This document shows, piece by piece, positions 32,833-42,201 of a DNA stretch of 64,000 bases (its first letter is position 1; each line of letters begins with the position of its first letter). The notes beneath the pieces are model-generated. The model saw nothing but the letters and a program-made list of their open reading frames with translations. It was not told where the DNA came from and made no database searches. Both the position numbers and the translations under genes were made by a program. Origin of the DNA: Anaerostipes rhamnosivorans (lineage in GTDB: Bacteria; Bacillota; Clostridia; Lachnospirales; Lachnospiraceae); NCBI RefSeq assembly GCF_005280655.1, contig NZ_CP040058.1:963001-1027000 (forward strand). The letters are read 5' to 3'.

Positions 32833-34811
32833 GCGCAGAGGAATTGCAGGTCGGATTTGTAGGGAATCCAAACTGCGGTAAGACAACGTTGTTTAATGCC
32901 TACACAGGAGCCAAACTGAAAGTGGCAAATTGGCCCGGTGTCACCGTGGAAAAAAAGGAAGGCGCATTAAAATACCACAACCATATGTATCGACTGGTAG
33001 ACCTACCGGGTATCTACAGCCTGACATCCTATACAATGGAAGAAAAGCTGTCCCGAGAATATATTCTCCAGGATGACGTGGATGTCATAGTCGATGTGGC
33101 AGATGCGTCAGCTCTAGAGAGAAACTTATATTTAACATTATGCCTGATCGAGCTTGGCAAGCCAGTGATTCTGGCGCTGAATATGATGGATATTGTAAAG
33201 GAGCGCGGGATGGAGCTGGATCTTCACCGTCTTCCGGAGGTGCTCGGCATACCTGTAGTCCCAGTCTCTGCCAGGAAAAAGACAGGCCTTGAGGTGCTCA
33301 TGCATGCGGTGGCCCATCACAAGGTAGAGGGTAATGACCGCCAGGTCTTCGATTACTCTGATCAGATTGAGGAGAAGATTACACAGATCCGGCTCCGTTT
33401 AAAAGAACACTATCCAGAAATGGAGAACAGCCGGTGGTATGCCATAAAACTTCTGGAGCAGGACGACGAGGTAACCCAGAAGTACGGCAGCCTTGTGGAA
33501 GGGATCGTGGACCGGTCCTATGAGAATGATATTATCAATGAGAAATATCATTTCATTGAACGGGTTATGGATGAAGTACTGGTCAATAAGGAGAAAAAGG
33601 CGGCATTTACTGACAAGATCGATGAAGTTTTAACGCATCCCATTTTGGGAATTCCAATCTTCCTCGGTATTATGGCGGTCGTATTTTTCTTAACCTTCAC
33701 TGTTGGTGACTTTCTAAAAGGATATGTGGAAATGGCCATCGATTATGTGAGCGGCTATGTAATGGGGGGACTTCAGGGGATAGGCGCCAGCCCCTGGGTG
33801 ATTTCACTTATCAAGGATGGAGTCTTTGCAGGTGTGGGAGGCGTACTGTCTTTTGTACCGAATATCTTTATTCTGTTTTTGAGCCTGGGTCTTTTGGAGG
33901 ACAGCGGCTATATGTCCAGGGTGGCATTTGTCATGGACAGTGTCATGGACAAGCTGGGGCTCTCTGGCAGGGCATTTATACCGATGCTGCTTGGCTTTGG
34001 ATGCAGCGTACCGGCAGTGATGGCTTCCAGGGCATTGGAGGATGAGCGGGACCGGAAAAGGACCATCATGCTGATCCCGTTTATGTCATGCAGTGCCAAG
34101 CTTCCTATATATCTCGTGTTTTCCCAGCTTTTTTTCGGAAAAGCCGCCATGGCTGTGGCTTATTCCATGTATATTCTGGGATTAGTGCTTGGGATTTTTG
34201 TGGCATTTATTCACAGCAAGCTTCTGAAGGGAAAGGTGAAACAGCCGCTGCTGATCGAACTTCCGGAGTACAAGACTCCCAATAAAAGAACAATAGCCAT
34301 CTATGTATGGAGCAAGCTGAAAGACTTTCTCTCCAAGGCAGGGACCACCATCTGCGCCGCATCTATTGTCATGTGGGTGCTGCTTAACTTGAACCATACC
34401 GGCTTAGTCAGCGATATGAGCCAGAGCTTTGGTGCGTCGTTTGGAAGGTTCTTGGTTCCGGCGTTGGCTCCGGCGGGACTTGGACTGTGGCAGATCGCAG
34501 TCATGCTCATCTCCGGACTGGCAGCAAAAGAAGTGGTAGCTTCAAGCTTTATGGTCCTGTTTCAGGTATCTTCTTCGTCTGACGCCAATATCCTGCATAT
34601 GCTGTCTGGAATGGGATTTACTTCGCTGAATGCCTACTGCCTGCTGGTATTCTGTCTTTTGTATACTCCGTGCCTGGCTACGGTGATGACCATAAGAAAG
34701 GAGACAGGATCCACGAGGTGGACACTTGGACTGGTGGCTTTTCAGATGATCTTTGCATGGGCTGTGGCCGTGGTGGTTTACCAGGTGGGCAGTCTATTTA
34801 TGATTACATAG
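32829..34811 (+). CDS. feoB: FeoB ferrous iron transporter (compact form)
   Basis: A 660-residue Fe2+ transporter. N-terminal G domain: G1 GNPNCGKTT, G2/G3 WPGVTVEKKEG and DLPGIYSL, G4 NMMD. The membrane domain has two Gate motifs, one with GFGCSVPAVMASR and one with YTPCLATV, containing the conserved Cys. It is shorter than the second FeoB in this window (727). ATGA overlap with feoA. Confidence 0.94.
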   Translation: MSAEELQVGFVGNPNCGKTTLFNAYTGAKLKVANWPGVTVEKKEGALKYHNHMYRLVDLPGIYSLTSYTMEEKLSREYILQDDVDVIVDVADASALERNLYLTLCLIELGKPVILALNMMDIVKERGMELDLHRLPEVLGIPVVPVSARKKTGLEVLMHAVAHHKVEGNDRQVFDYSDQIEEKITQIRLRLKEHYPEMENSRWYAIKLLEQDDEVTQKYGSLVEGIVDRSYENDIINEKYHFIERVMDEVLVNKEKKAAFTDKIDEVLTHPILGIPIFLGIMAVVFFLTFTVGDFLKGYVEMAIDYVSGYVMGGLQGIGASPWVISLIKDGVFAGVGGVLSFVPNIFILFLSLGLLEDSGYMSRVAFVMDSVMDKLGLSGRAFIPMLLGFGCSVPAVMASRALEDERDRKRTIMLIPFMSCSAKLPIYLVFSQLFFGKAAMAVAYSMYILGLVLGIFVAFIHSKLLKGKVKQPLLIELPEYKTPNKRTIAIYVWSKLKDFLSKAGTTICAASIVMWVLLNLNHTGLVSDMSQSFGASFGRFLVPALAPAGLGLWQIAVMLISGLAAKEVVASSFMVLFQVSSSSDANILHMLSGMGFTSLNAYCLLVFCLLYTPCLATVMTIRKETGSTRWTLGLVAFQMIFAWAVAVVVYQVGSLFMIT

Positions 34812-34902
34812 TGCATATATCAAATGAATTTCCTTTTCAATGGCAGAGGATTGTATTAAAATAGATACATACAAGGAAACCAGCCACGATGGGAGGTATG
34901 CC

Positions 34903-35712
34903 ATGAGAAAGGAATTTACATTTCACACGTTTGACGGGACAGGCCTTTATATGGTGCAGGATGTGACGGCTTTGCCGAAAGCGGCAGTGGTCATTGTCCA
35001 CGGACTGTGTGAGCATTTAGGAAGATATGAGTATCTGACAGAACGCCTCAACGAACAGAACCTGATGGTTTACCGGTTTGACCACAGGGGACACGGAAAG
35101 TCTGAGGGCAGACGGGTCTATTATGATCATTTTGAGACCATAAGTGATGATGTGAATGCAGTGATGGACAGAGTCAAGAATCATAATCAGGGCCTTCCGG
35201 TGTTTGTGATCGGACACAGCATGGGAGGTTATGCGGCTGCCTGCTTCGGTGCCAGATATCCCGGAAAGGCAGACGGTATTATTTTGTCCGGAGCGCTGAC
35301 CAGATATCATACAAAGTGTGCCGGGGAGCTTCCTCTGGACATGCCGGCAGATACTTATGTACCCAATGCGCTGGGAGACGGGGTATGCAGCGATCCAGCT
35401 GTGGTGGAGGCATACAACAAGGACCCTCTGGTGGAAAAAGAGATCTCTGTGGCGCTGTTGAACAGTATTTACGATGGTGTGGAGTGGCTGAAGAAGAACA
35501 GTTTCAGTTTTATTGATCCGGTGTTAATCCTTCACGGTGCCAATGACGGTCTGGTGAGTGAACGGGATTCAAGGGAGATGTTCGGGGATATTCGTTCCGG
35601 GGATAAAACACTCAAGATATACGCAAAGCTTTTCCATGAGATATATAATGAAGTAGAAAAAGATGAAGTGATAGATGACACAATTTTGTGGATCGAAAAA
35701 CATCTTAGCTGA
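34903..35712 (+). CDS. Alpha/beta hydrolase, monoacylglycerol lipase/lysophospholipase type
   Basis: A 269-residue serine hydrolase. IVHGLCEHLGRYEYL, FDHRGHGKSEG, nucleophile elbow GHSMGG, Asp in HGANDGLV and His in LFHEIYNE make the triad, as in the Hydrolase_4 (lysophospholipase) family. No signal peptide, so it is cytoplasmic. ATG 34903 with GGGAGG 6 bases upstream is chosen over a frame-open ATG at 34840. A terminator follows at 35721. Confidence 0.88.
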   Translation: MRKEFTFHTFDGTGLYMVQDVTALPKAAVVIVHGLCEHLGRYEYLTERLNEQNLMVYRFDHRGHGKSEGRRVYYDHFETISDDVNAVMDRVKNHNQGLPVFVIGHSMGGYAAACFGARYPGKADGIILSGALTRYHTKCAGELPLDMPADTYVPNALGDGVCSDPAVVEAYNKDPLVEKEISVALLNSIYDGVEWLKKNSFSFIDPVLILHGANDGLVSERDSREMFGDIRSGDKTLKIYAKLFHEIYNEVEKDEVIDDTILWIEKHLS

Positions 35713-35720
35713 TGGAACAC

Positions 35721-35757
35721 AGAGGATCTCCTGTTTTACACAGGGGATTCTTTTTTT
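35721..35757 (+). terminator. Terminator after the hydrolase gene
   Basis: AGAGGATCTCCTGT (35721-35734) pairs with ACAGGGGATTCTTT (35740-35753) with two mismatched or wobble positions, followed by T7. Confidence 0.8.
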
Positions 35758-35893
35758 ACATTCCAAATCGATTCTTTTCCGATCTTTTAATGACTCTTAA
35801 CCTTTTTCTGGCAGATAGAAGCTGTGAATACTTCTACAATATAAGAGGCTTCAAAAGCTTTACAGAAATTAGGTGAGAGATAAAGGAGATGGA

Positions 35894-38863
35894 ATGATGT
35901 TAAGAGAAATGAAACGGGCGGCAGCCTGCGCCATGTCAGCGGTGCTCCTGGCGGCAGGTGTTCTGGCCCCGGTAAAAGCCGCATCATGGACAGCACCCCA
36001 GGAGACGGAATGGCAGGAGATCTCCAGAGACCGTGTGAAGGTCCGATTTGCAGTGGGAAGCGATCTGCACATCGGCAGAAATGATGACGCATCGGAGAAG
36101 CTGAAAAATGCCTTTGACGCATTTTACAGTGTAGACAGCCAGCTGGACGCGGCTGTGTTTGTGGGGGATATAACAAACAACGGAGCAGAGGGAGAATACA
36201 ATAAGCTGGTGGATATTCTCAATGAGAAGCTTAAGGACAGCACGAAGCTGGGACTGATGATGGGGAACCACGAATTCAATACAGCTTCCGGGGCAGTGGA
36301 GCGCTATAAAGCAGCGGCAGGGAAGTTGAAGCAGGGAATCAATAAACAGGATACGAATAATAATATCACTGTGGGGGACGGATATCATATCATCACCATG
36401 AGTGCCAAAAACTATGGTGGAGATTATTCTGATAACTATGAATGGCTGAAGCAGCAGCTGGAAGAGGCAGCGGCAGAAGATCCAGAGAAGCCGATTTTTC
36501 TGGCACAGCACCATGGATTTAAGGACACGGCCTATGTAACCAATGAGTGGTATGGAAGTTTTGGAAAGATTCAGGAACTTCTGAAACAATATCCTCAGGT
36601 TATCAACTTTTCCGGACATTCTCATGCGACACTAAATGATCCGCGGTCTATCAATCAGGACCTTGGTTTTACTGCGATTCAGGATAGTACAATCGGGGCT
36701 TATTTTGAAAATGAGTCAGGAAAGATGGAAGGCACCAGGCCGTCGGACAGTGAAAATGCTTCCCAGGCACTGATGGTAGAAGTTGATGATAAGAACCAGG
36801 TGACGATCCGCAGGATGGATCTGACTGCAGGAAAATATATCGGAACTCCATGGAGTTTGAATGTGCCTGACATGGTAAAGAACCGGGTATTTCCCTATAC
36901 TACAGAGAAAAGAACCACGGAAAGTGCAGTGCCTTCTTTCCCGCAGGGGGCAAAAGCAACGGCATCAAATGTCAAAGAGTCTTCTGTTGATCTTACCTTT
37001 ACTCAGGGACGAAACGAAGACAAAAATGACGACGGTTGGATTCATTCTTACCGGATCAAGGCAATGAATAAAACTACTGGTAAAACGGATGTGAATAAAC
37101 TGACTTTTTCCGATTACTACGCCCCTCCTATGAAGCAGAAACTGACCAAGACTTTGACTGGACTGTCAGATGATACGGATTATAGGATCGAGATTACAGC
37201 TGTCAATCCGTTCCAGAAGGAGAGCACACAGAAACTTACAGTGGACATCAAGACTGCGGCTCTGCTCACGGATGATGAATTAAAGAAAGAAGCGCCAAAA
37301 GCAGATCTTTTGGACGTTGATTTTAAGACTGGTACCGCAGATGACCAGTCTGATGCAAAACATACAACGATTACAAAGGGCAGCCCTGTTATTGTAGGGA
37401 ATACTGTCCTCGGCAGAAAGACCGCAAAATTTGACGGCAGTTCGGCATTTGCTTACAATTTTACGTCTGATGAATATACAAAGATGCAGAAAGGCTACAC
37501 AATGGAGTGTATGATGAAACTGGACAGCAAAGGAAATCCATTTTCTGACCAGGAAAGCGCGGGGGCAGGCTTTGAACTGAATTCTGACGGAAAGACTTTG
37601 GAATTTTGGTCCAGACACGGCGGCAGCTACAAAAAACCCACGGCCCAGATCGATAAGTCCAAGTGGGTTCATGCTGTGGCGGCCTATGACGGTTCTGTCC
37701 TAAAGCTTTACATAAACGGGAGACTAAAGGATACAGTCACAGCTGATTTAGAGTGGACAATACCCGCAGATGGAGCCAAGTATTTTTTTGTGGGTGCAGA
37801 TACAAATAAGACCGGTGAGATCCAAAACCCTGTTAAAGGGGAGATCGCATCCGCTAGGATCTACAGCAGGGCACTGTCCATCGGTGAGATCACCAAACTC
37901 TATTGGGGAGAGACAGACACGGAGATCTCGATTCCGAAAGATGCTTCTTTTACGGCGGCCCGGAGGAGTTCCTATACTGTTCCGAAAGCAGCAGCACAAA
38001 TTATTTCCACAGGAGATACAAATGTCAAAGTGACGGAAGAAGTGAAGGATTCCAAAGGAAATACAGTTACACTTAGTGGCAGAAAATTCACAGCTGTGGA
38101 TGACACTTACACGATTACGTACAGAGCAAACAATGTACAGCTGACAAAACAAGTGAAGGTCTATGAGCCTGCGGCGCCGTCTGCTGTCGGAAAAAAGGTC
38201 TTGGATGAGAAGGAAGGTTTCCGCATATCCATTAAGAACAAAACAGCAGATTCCAAGGTTTCTTACAAGAGCAGCAACGCTTCCGTGGCTTCTGTGAGCT
38301 CTTACGGATATGTGACGGGAAAGAAAGCAGGAACTGCAGTGATCACCTCTACAGTAGTCCAGAATCAAAAAACATACATATTAAAGACAACGGTATCAGT
38401 TGTGAAAAAGCCTTATATGACCTCTAAGAAGGTAATTTATGCCTCTAAGGGATATAGGGCAGCAATAGGAAACAAAGGAAAAGGAGCTAAGGTCTCTTAT
38501 AAAAGTTCCAATAAAAAGACGGCCTCAGTGAGTTCGTCTGGATATGTGAAAGGAAAGAAAGCAGGAACTGCTTATATCACAGCTAGTGTGATGCAGAACG
38601 GAAAGACCTATACTTTAAAAACAAAGGTAACGGTCAAAGCTTATATTAAAATAACCAAAGCGTATAAGAAGGTGAAAAAAGGCCGCAGTGTAACATTCAA
38701 GGCAAAGGCTTATGGCACCAGGAAATCTGTGAAATGGTCAGTTTCCAACAAGCGTGCTTCCATTTCCAAGAAGGGAAAATTTAAGGCCAGGAAAAGGGGA
38801 AAGGTTTATGTGGTCATGAAATCCGGAAACATTACAAAGAAGTATCTTGTAAAGATAAAATAA
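35894..38863 (+). CDS. Secreted multidomain metallophosphoesterase with LamG-like and bacterial Ig-like domains
   Basis: A 989-residue exported protein. A signal peptide ends near VKAAS. The calcineurin-like phosphoesterase (about 45-330) has VGSDLHIG, VGDITNNG, MGNHEFN, QHHG and SGHSHAT, the full metal-ligand set. A fibronectin-III-like region (about 340-455), a LamG/concanavalin-type domain (about 465-665) and then Ig-like domains follow, two of them similar (KVSYKSSNASVASVSS and KVSYKSSNKKTASVSS). The C-terminus is very Lys rich. No LPxTG sorting signal is seen. It probably hydrolyses extracellular phosphoesters or cell-surface polymers; substrate unknown. Confidence 0.85.
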   Translation: MMLREMKRAAACAMSAVLLAAGVLAPVKAASWTAPQETEWQEISRDRVKVRFAVGSDLHIGRNDDASEKLKNAFDAFYSVDSQLDAAVFVGDITNNGAEGEYNKLVDILNEKLKDSTKLGLMMGNHEFNTASGAVERYKAAAGKLKQGINKQDTNNNITVGDGYHIITMSAKNYGGDYSDNYEWLKQQLEEAAAEDPEKPIFLAQHHGFKDTAYVTNEWYGSFGKIQELLKQYPQVINFSGHSHATLNDPRSINQDLGFTAIQDSTIGAYFENESGKMEGTRPSDSENASQALMVEVDDKNQVTIRRMDLTAGKYIGTPWSLNVPDMVKNRVFPYTTEKRTTESAVPSFPQGAKATASNVKESSVDLTFTQGRNEDKNDDGWIHSYRIKAMNKTTGKTDVNKLTFSDYYAPPMKQKLTKTLTGLSDDTDYRIEITAVNPFQKESTQKLTVDIKTAALLTDDELKKEAPKADLLDVDFKTGTADDQSDAKHTTITKGSPVIVGNTVLGRKTAKFDGSSAFAYNFTSDEYTKMQKGYTMECMMKLDSKGNPFSDQESAGAGFELNSDGKTLEFWSRHGGSYKKPTAQIDKSKWVHAVAAYDGSVLKLYINGRLKDTVTADLEWTIPADGAKYFFVGADTNKTGEIQNPVKGEIASARIYSRALSIGEITKLYWGETDTEISIPKDASFTAARRSSYTVPKAAAQIISTGDTNVKVTEEVKDSKGNTVTLSGRKFTAVDDTYTITYRANNVQLTKQVKVYEPAAPSAVGKKVLDEKEGFRISIKNKTADSKVSYKSSNASVASVSSYGYVTGKKAGTAVITSTVVQNQKTYILKTTVSVVKKPYMTSKKVIYASKGYRAAIGNKGKGAKVSYKSSNKKTASVSSSGYVKGKKAGTAYITASVMQNGKTYTLKTKVTVKAYIKITKAYKKVKKGRSVTFKAKAYGTRKSVKWSVSNKRASISKKGKFKARKRGKVYVVMKSGNITKKYLVKIK

Positions 38864-38893
38864 GACGAAAACAGCTGTAAAGCAAAAGCCGGA

Positions 38894-38932
38894 GACTGCC
38901 CTGGAAGGTCCAATTCCAGGGCAGTCATTTTT
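38894..38932 (+). terminator. Terminator after the phosphoesterase gene
   Basis: Perfect 13-bp arms GACTGCCCTGGAA (38894-38906) and TTCCAGGGCAGTC (38914-38926), followed by ATTTTTG. Confidence 0.92.
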
Positions 38933-38990
38933 GTTGAAAACGTGTGTTCGGGTATGGTATAATGACAGAAGTGTAAAAGGAGAGATAAGA

Positions 38991-40250
38991 ATGAAGCCAA
39001 GAGTGATCTTTCATATTGATGTTAATTCTGCGTATCTGAGCTGGGAGGCTGTTTATGGAATGCAGGAGCGGGGGGATGAGGTGGACCTGAGGCAAGTGCC
39101 GGCCATAGTGGGAGGGGATGAGTCCAAGCGCCATGGGATCGTGCTGGCTGCCTCCATACCAGCGAAGAAAAAGGGAATCCGAACGGCGGAGACCATCAGA
39201 GAGGCGTTAAACAAATGTCCGGATCTCATCATACGGCCGCCATGTCATCAGCTCTATGAGCGGTACTCCAGGGCTTTTTTAAATGAGGCCCTGACATTTT
39301 CCCCGGTCCTTGAAAAGTTCAGCATAGACGAGGCATTTCTGGACATGACGGAGACTGTAGGGAGATACGAGAGCCCTTATCAAGCGGCTTGTACGCTGAA
39401 AGACCGGATTTATGAGAAGTTTGGGTTTACCGTGAATATCGGGGTAGCGCCGAATAAGCTGCTGGCCAAGATGGCATCAGATTTTGAAAAGCCAAACAAG
39501 GTCCATACTTTATTTCCTAAAGAGGTCCCGGAAAAGATGTGGCCGCTTCCTGTGGAGCATCTGTTTTTTGTAGGCCCCGCTACAAAAAAGAAGCTGCACA
39601 ATCTGGGTATACGGACCATTGGGGAACTGGCCCATATGGATCCAGAACTTCTAAAGTCTCATATTGGCAACAAGCACGGAATCCTGATCTATGAGTATGC
39701 CAACGGCATTGACAGGGATCCTGTGGAGGCAGAGCATGCCGATACGAAGGGGTACGGCAACAGCACCACCCTTCCGTCAGACATCACTTCCTTTGAGGCG
39801 GCAGATCCAATCCTGCTGTCTCTGTCAGAGTCCGTGGCATCCAGACTTAGGGCAGATCATGTGAAGACTTCCTGCATCACAGTGGAGATCAAGGACTGCT
39901 ATTTCCGCAGAAGTTCTCACCAGAAAAAACTTCCCGCCCCCACGGATATCACAAATGAGATTGTACAGACGGCAAAGGAACTGTACCGGGAAAGTTTCCG
40001 TGGAATTCCTGTCCGGCTGATTGGGGTCCGTGCCTCAGACATCACAAAAGAGGAATTTTCCCAGATGGATCTGTTTGGAAACCAGAAAAAGGAGAAGCTT
40101 CGAAAGCTGGACCAATCTATTGACGCTATCCGTGACAAATACGGAATGGACGCGGTAAAACGTGCCAGACTGCTAGAGGGGGAGACGAACCAGAGAGCTG
40201 GAAGCGCCGGAAGAGAGCAGAAACTTGGAGATGGAAAATATATTATATAG
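38991..40250 (+). CDS. dinB: DNA polymerase IV (Y-family)
   Basis: A 419-residue translesion polymerase. FHIDVNSAYLSWEAV holds the first catalytic Asp, and FSIDEAFLDMT the Asp-Glu pair. NIGVAPNKLLAKMASDFEKPN and the HhH PATKKKLHNLGIRTIGEL are standard. QMDLFGN near residue 360 is a likely sliding-clamp binding motif. ATG 38991 follows AAAGGAGAG. No LexA box was recognised upstream. Confidence 0.93.
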   Translation: MKPRVIFHIDVNSAYLSWEAVYGMQERGDEVDLRQVPAIVGGDESKRHGIVLAASIPAKKKGIRTAETIREALNKCPDLIIRPPCHQLYERYSRAFLNEALTFSPVLEKFSIDEAFLDMTETVGRYESPYQAACTLKDRIYEKFGFTVNIGVAPNKLLAKMASDFEKPNKVHTLFPKEVPEKMWPLPVEHLFFVGPATKKKLHNLGIRTIGELAHMDPELLKSHIGNKHGILIYEYANGIDRDPVEAEHADTKGYGNSTTLPSDITSFEAADPILLSLSESVASRLRADHVKTSCITVEIKDCYFRRSSHQKKLPAPTDITNEIVQTAKELYRESFRGIPVRLIGVRASDITKEEFSQMDLFGNQKKEKLRKLDQSIDAIRDKYGMDAVKRARLLEGETNQRAGSAGREQKLGDGKYII

Positions 40251-40339
40251 TGCGGAGTAGAGACAGATGTCTGCTGGCTGAGGACGCTGGATCCACAGCT
40301 TTGTTTATGTAAATATTACAAAAGTATTAAAAATAGTAC

Positions 40340-40368
40340 TTGCTTCTTGCGAGAAACCTTGTTATACT
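40340..40368 (+). promoter_or_regulatory. Promoter of the C39-like peptidase gene
   Basis: TTGCTT (40340-40345), 17 bases, TATACT (40363-40368). Confidence 0.6.
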
Positions 40369-40415
40369 TCGAATTGTGGAGAAAAATGCGCATAGAATCG
40401 GAGGGAAACAGGATA

Positions 40416-41120
40416 ATGAAGATTCTGAACATGAAACGCATCGTATGTGCAGTAATGTGCTGTGTTATGTTGGGCATGCTTTTACAGGTGACAAATGTAT
40501 CGGCAGCAGAGGGTGACAAGAAAGAACTTGACGTTGTTTATTATAATCAGGCAGATTATCCAGGAAAGAAGATCGGAAAAAGCACCATCAAAGCAGCGGG
40601 ATGCGGGCCAACCTGCATTGCAGTCTGTTACAGTTCACTGACTGGAAAGAAAGTCAGTGTGCCGAAGATGTGCAAGATCGCATATAAAAAAGGCTGGTAC
40701 ATTAATGGACAAGGATGTGTCCATGAAGTGATCCCGGGACTTGCAAAGGAATACGGATTAAACTGCAAAGGCCTGGGTACCGATTATAAAGCCATTACAA
40801 GAGCTCTGAAGAACGGCCATCCGGTAGTAGCCTTGGTGGGACCTGGAGACTTTACACAGTACGGCCATTTTATCGTAGTGACGAGAATGGTCGGAAAAGA
40901 TAAGGTCAAGGTTGCCGATGTGGGAAGCCGTGCAAGGACTGCTGAGACATGGTCATTAAAGAAGATCGTAAGCCAGGGGAAAGAAGGCGCAGACGCTGGA
41001 GGACCTTTCTGGGAGATCAGCTATACCAAACCGGAAGAAAAACAGCAGGAAAAAGGAATTGACCACGGCCTGCTGAAGGTGGGTAACACTGTTGATCTGA
41101 AAAAACATATAGAAAATTAG
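40416..41120 (+). CDS. Secreted C39-like cysteine peptidase
   Basis: A 234-residue exported protein. A signal peptide of about 33 residues ends VSAAEG. The papain-like C39 fold shows VVYYNQADYPG, catalytic Cys in AAGCGPTCIA, His in YGHFIVV and Asp in VADVGS. Such proteins act outside the cell on peptides or peptidoglycan. ATG 40416 is taken as start because the signal peptide begins there; GGAGG lies 11 bases upstream, which is long. A terminator follows. Confidence 0.8.
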   Translation: MKILNMKRIVCAVMCCVMLGMLLQVTNVSAAEGDKKELDVVYYNQADYPGKKIGKSTIKAAGCGPTCIAVCYSSLTGKKVSVPKMCKIAYKKGWYINGQGCVHEVIPGLAKEYGLNCKGLGTDYKAITRALKNGHPVVALVGPGDFTQYGHFIVVTRMVGKDKVKVADVGSRARTAETWSLKKIVSQGKEGADAGGPFWEISYTKPEEKQQEKGIDHGLLKVGNTVDLKKHIEN

Positions 41121-41129
41121 AATCATCAT

Positions 41130-41166
41130 AGCAGATGCTGTTTAGAAATACGGCATCTGCTTTTTT
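41130..41166 (+). terminator. Terminator after the C39-like gene
   Basis: AGCAGATGC (41130-41138) and GCATCTGCT (41153-41161), then TTTTT. Confidence 0.9.
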
Positions 41167-41250
41167 CTTCAGATGGACGAAGTACGAATGATAATGTTAT
41201 ACTAATTGTTGTAACTTTCACATAAGATGACAAGAAAAGGAGGACATAAT

Positions 41251-42015
41251 ATGTGGACGAGAGCTGAATTAAAAAGCAGAGGAAAAGAGTCGATCAAGAG
41301 GAATTACTGGATTGTGGTACTGGTAGCCCTGGTTGCGGGGATCATCAACGGCCAGCTGACCGGGAATGCATCCTACAGAGGTATGAAGAATGAAATAGAG
41401 AACGCGGGATGGGACGGGGGAACCATGGATCTTTTGACCAGCCCACAGTTCCTGGTGATCCTGACGGCGTTGCTGGGGATACTTGTGGTTTTCTTTGTGG
41501 GATTTACACTGATTAAGATATTTGTCGGGAATCCCCTGTTGGTGGGCTGCAACCGTTTTTTTGTGGAAAACAGTGACAGAAAGGCTAGATTCGGTCTCCT
41601 TGGCATGGCATTTCAGGGAGGAAATTATTCAAACATCGTGTTGACCATGTTTCTAAGAAATTTATTTGTATGGCTGTGGACCCTGCTGCTGATCATACCG
41701 GGCATCGTAAAATCCTATTCGTATTCGATGATCCCGTATATCTTGGCAGAGAATCCTTCCATCTCAAGGGAGAGGGCATTTGAGATCAGCAGGAAGATGA
41801 TGGACGGACAGAAGTTTGACGCTTTTGTGCTGGATCTTTCCTTCATCGGATGGATGATCCTTTCTGCGTTTACATGCGGAATTCTAGACATTTTTTATGT
41901 GGTGCCGTACAGACAGACGACGTGGGCAGAACTATACAAGGTCAACCGTGAAATGGCTCTGCAAAACGGTATCGCATCACCAGAAGAACTGCGGGGATTC
42001 CCTTTTTATCAATAG
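41251..42015 (+). CDS. DUF975-family integral membrane protein
   Basis: A 254-residue membrane protein with MWTRAELKSRGKESIKRNYW at the N-terminus and several hydrophobic segments, including IPGIVKSYSYSMIPYILAENP, the DUF975 hallmark. Function is not established for the family. ATG 41251 follows GGAGG. A TATACT -10-like element lies upstream. It stands alone between terminator and promoter signals. Confidence 0.82.
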   Translation: MWTRAELKSRGKESIKRNYWIVVLVALVAGIINGQLTGNASYRGMKNEIENAGWDGGTMDLLTSPQFLVILTALLGILVVFFVGFTLIKIFVGNPLLVGCNRFFVENSDRKARFGLLGMAFQGGNYSNIVLTMFLRNLFVWLWTLLLIIPGIVKSYSYSMIPYILAENPSISRERAFEISRKMMDGQKFDAFVLDLSFIGWMILSAFTCGILDIFYVVPYRQTTWAELYKVNREMALQNGIASPEELRGFPFYQ

Positions 42016-42122
42016 TTACTAAAGAAAGATAAAAGAAATTGAGAAAAACATGTCGATTTAGAGAAAATAAATAGTTTTTGTGATAAAATTGAAAATATAT
42101 TGTTAAAAACGTATAAAAATAA

Positions 42123-42151
42123 TTAACAAACAAAATATTTTGTGGTACAAT
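42123..42151 (+). promoter_or_regulatory. Promoter of ppdK
   Basis: TTAACA (42123-42128), 17 bases, TACAAT (42146-42151), about 50 bases upstream of the ATG. Confidence 0.7.
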
Positions 42152-42201
42152 TAGTCCAACGACATACATTGTTACAACATACTATTTTAGGAGGTATAGA
42201 C

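Noticed and set aside
36000..38400. Several long minus-strand frames within the metallophosphoesterase gene
   Set aside because: They shadow the plus-strand gene and have no RBS or recognisable domains.
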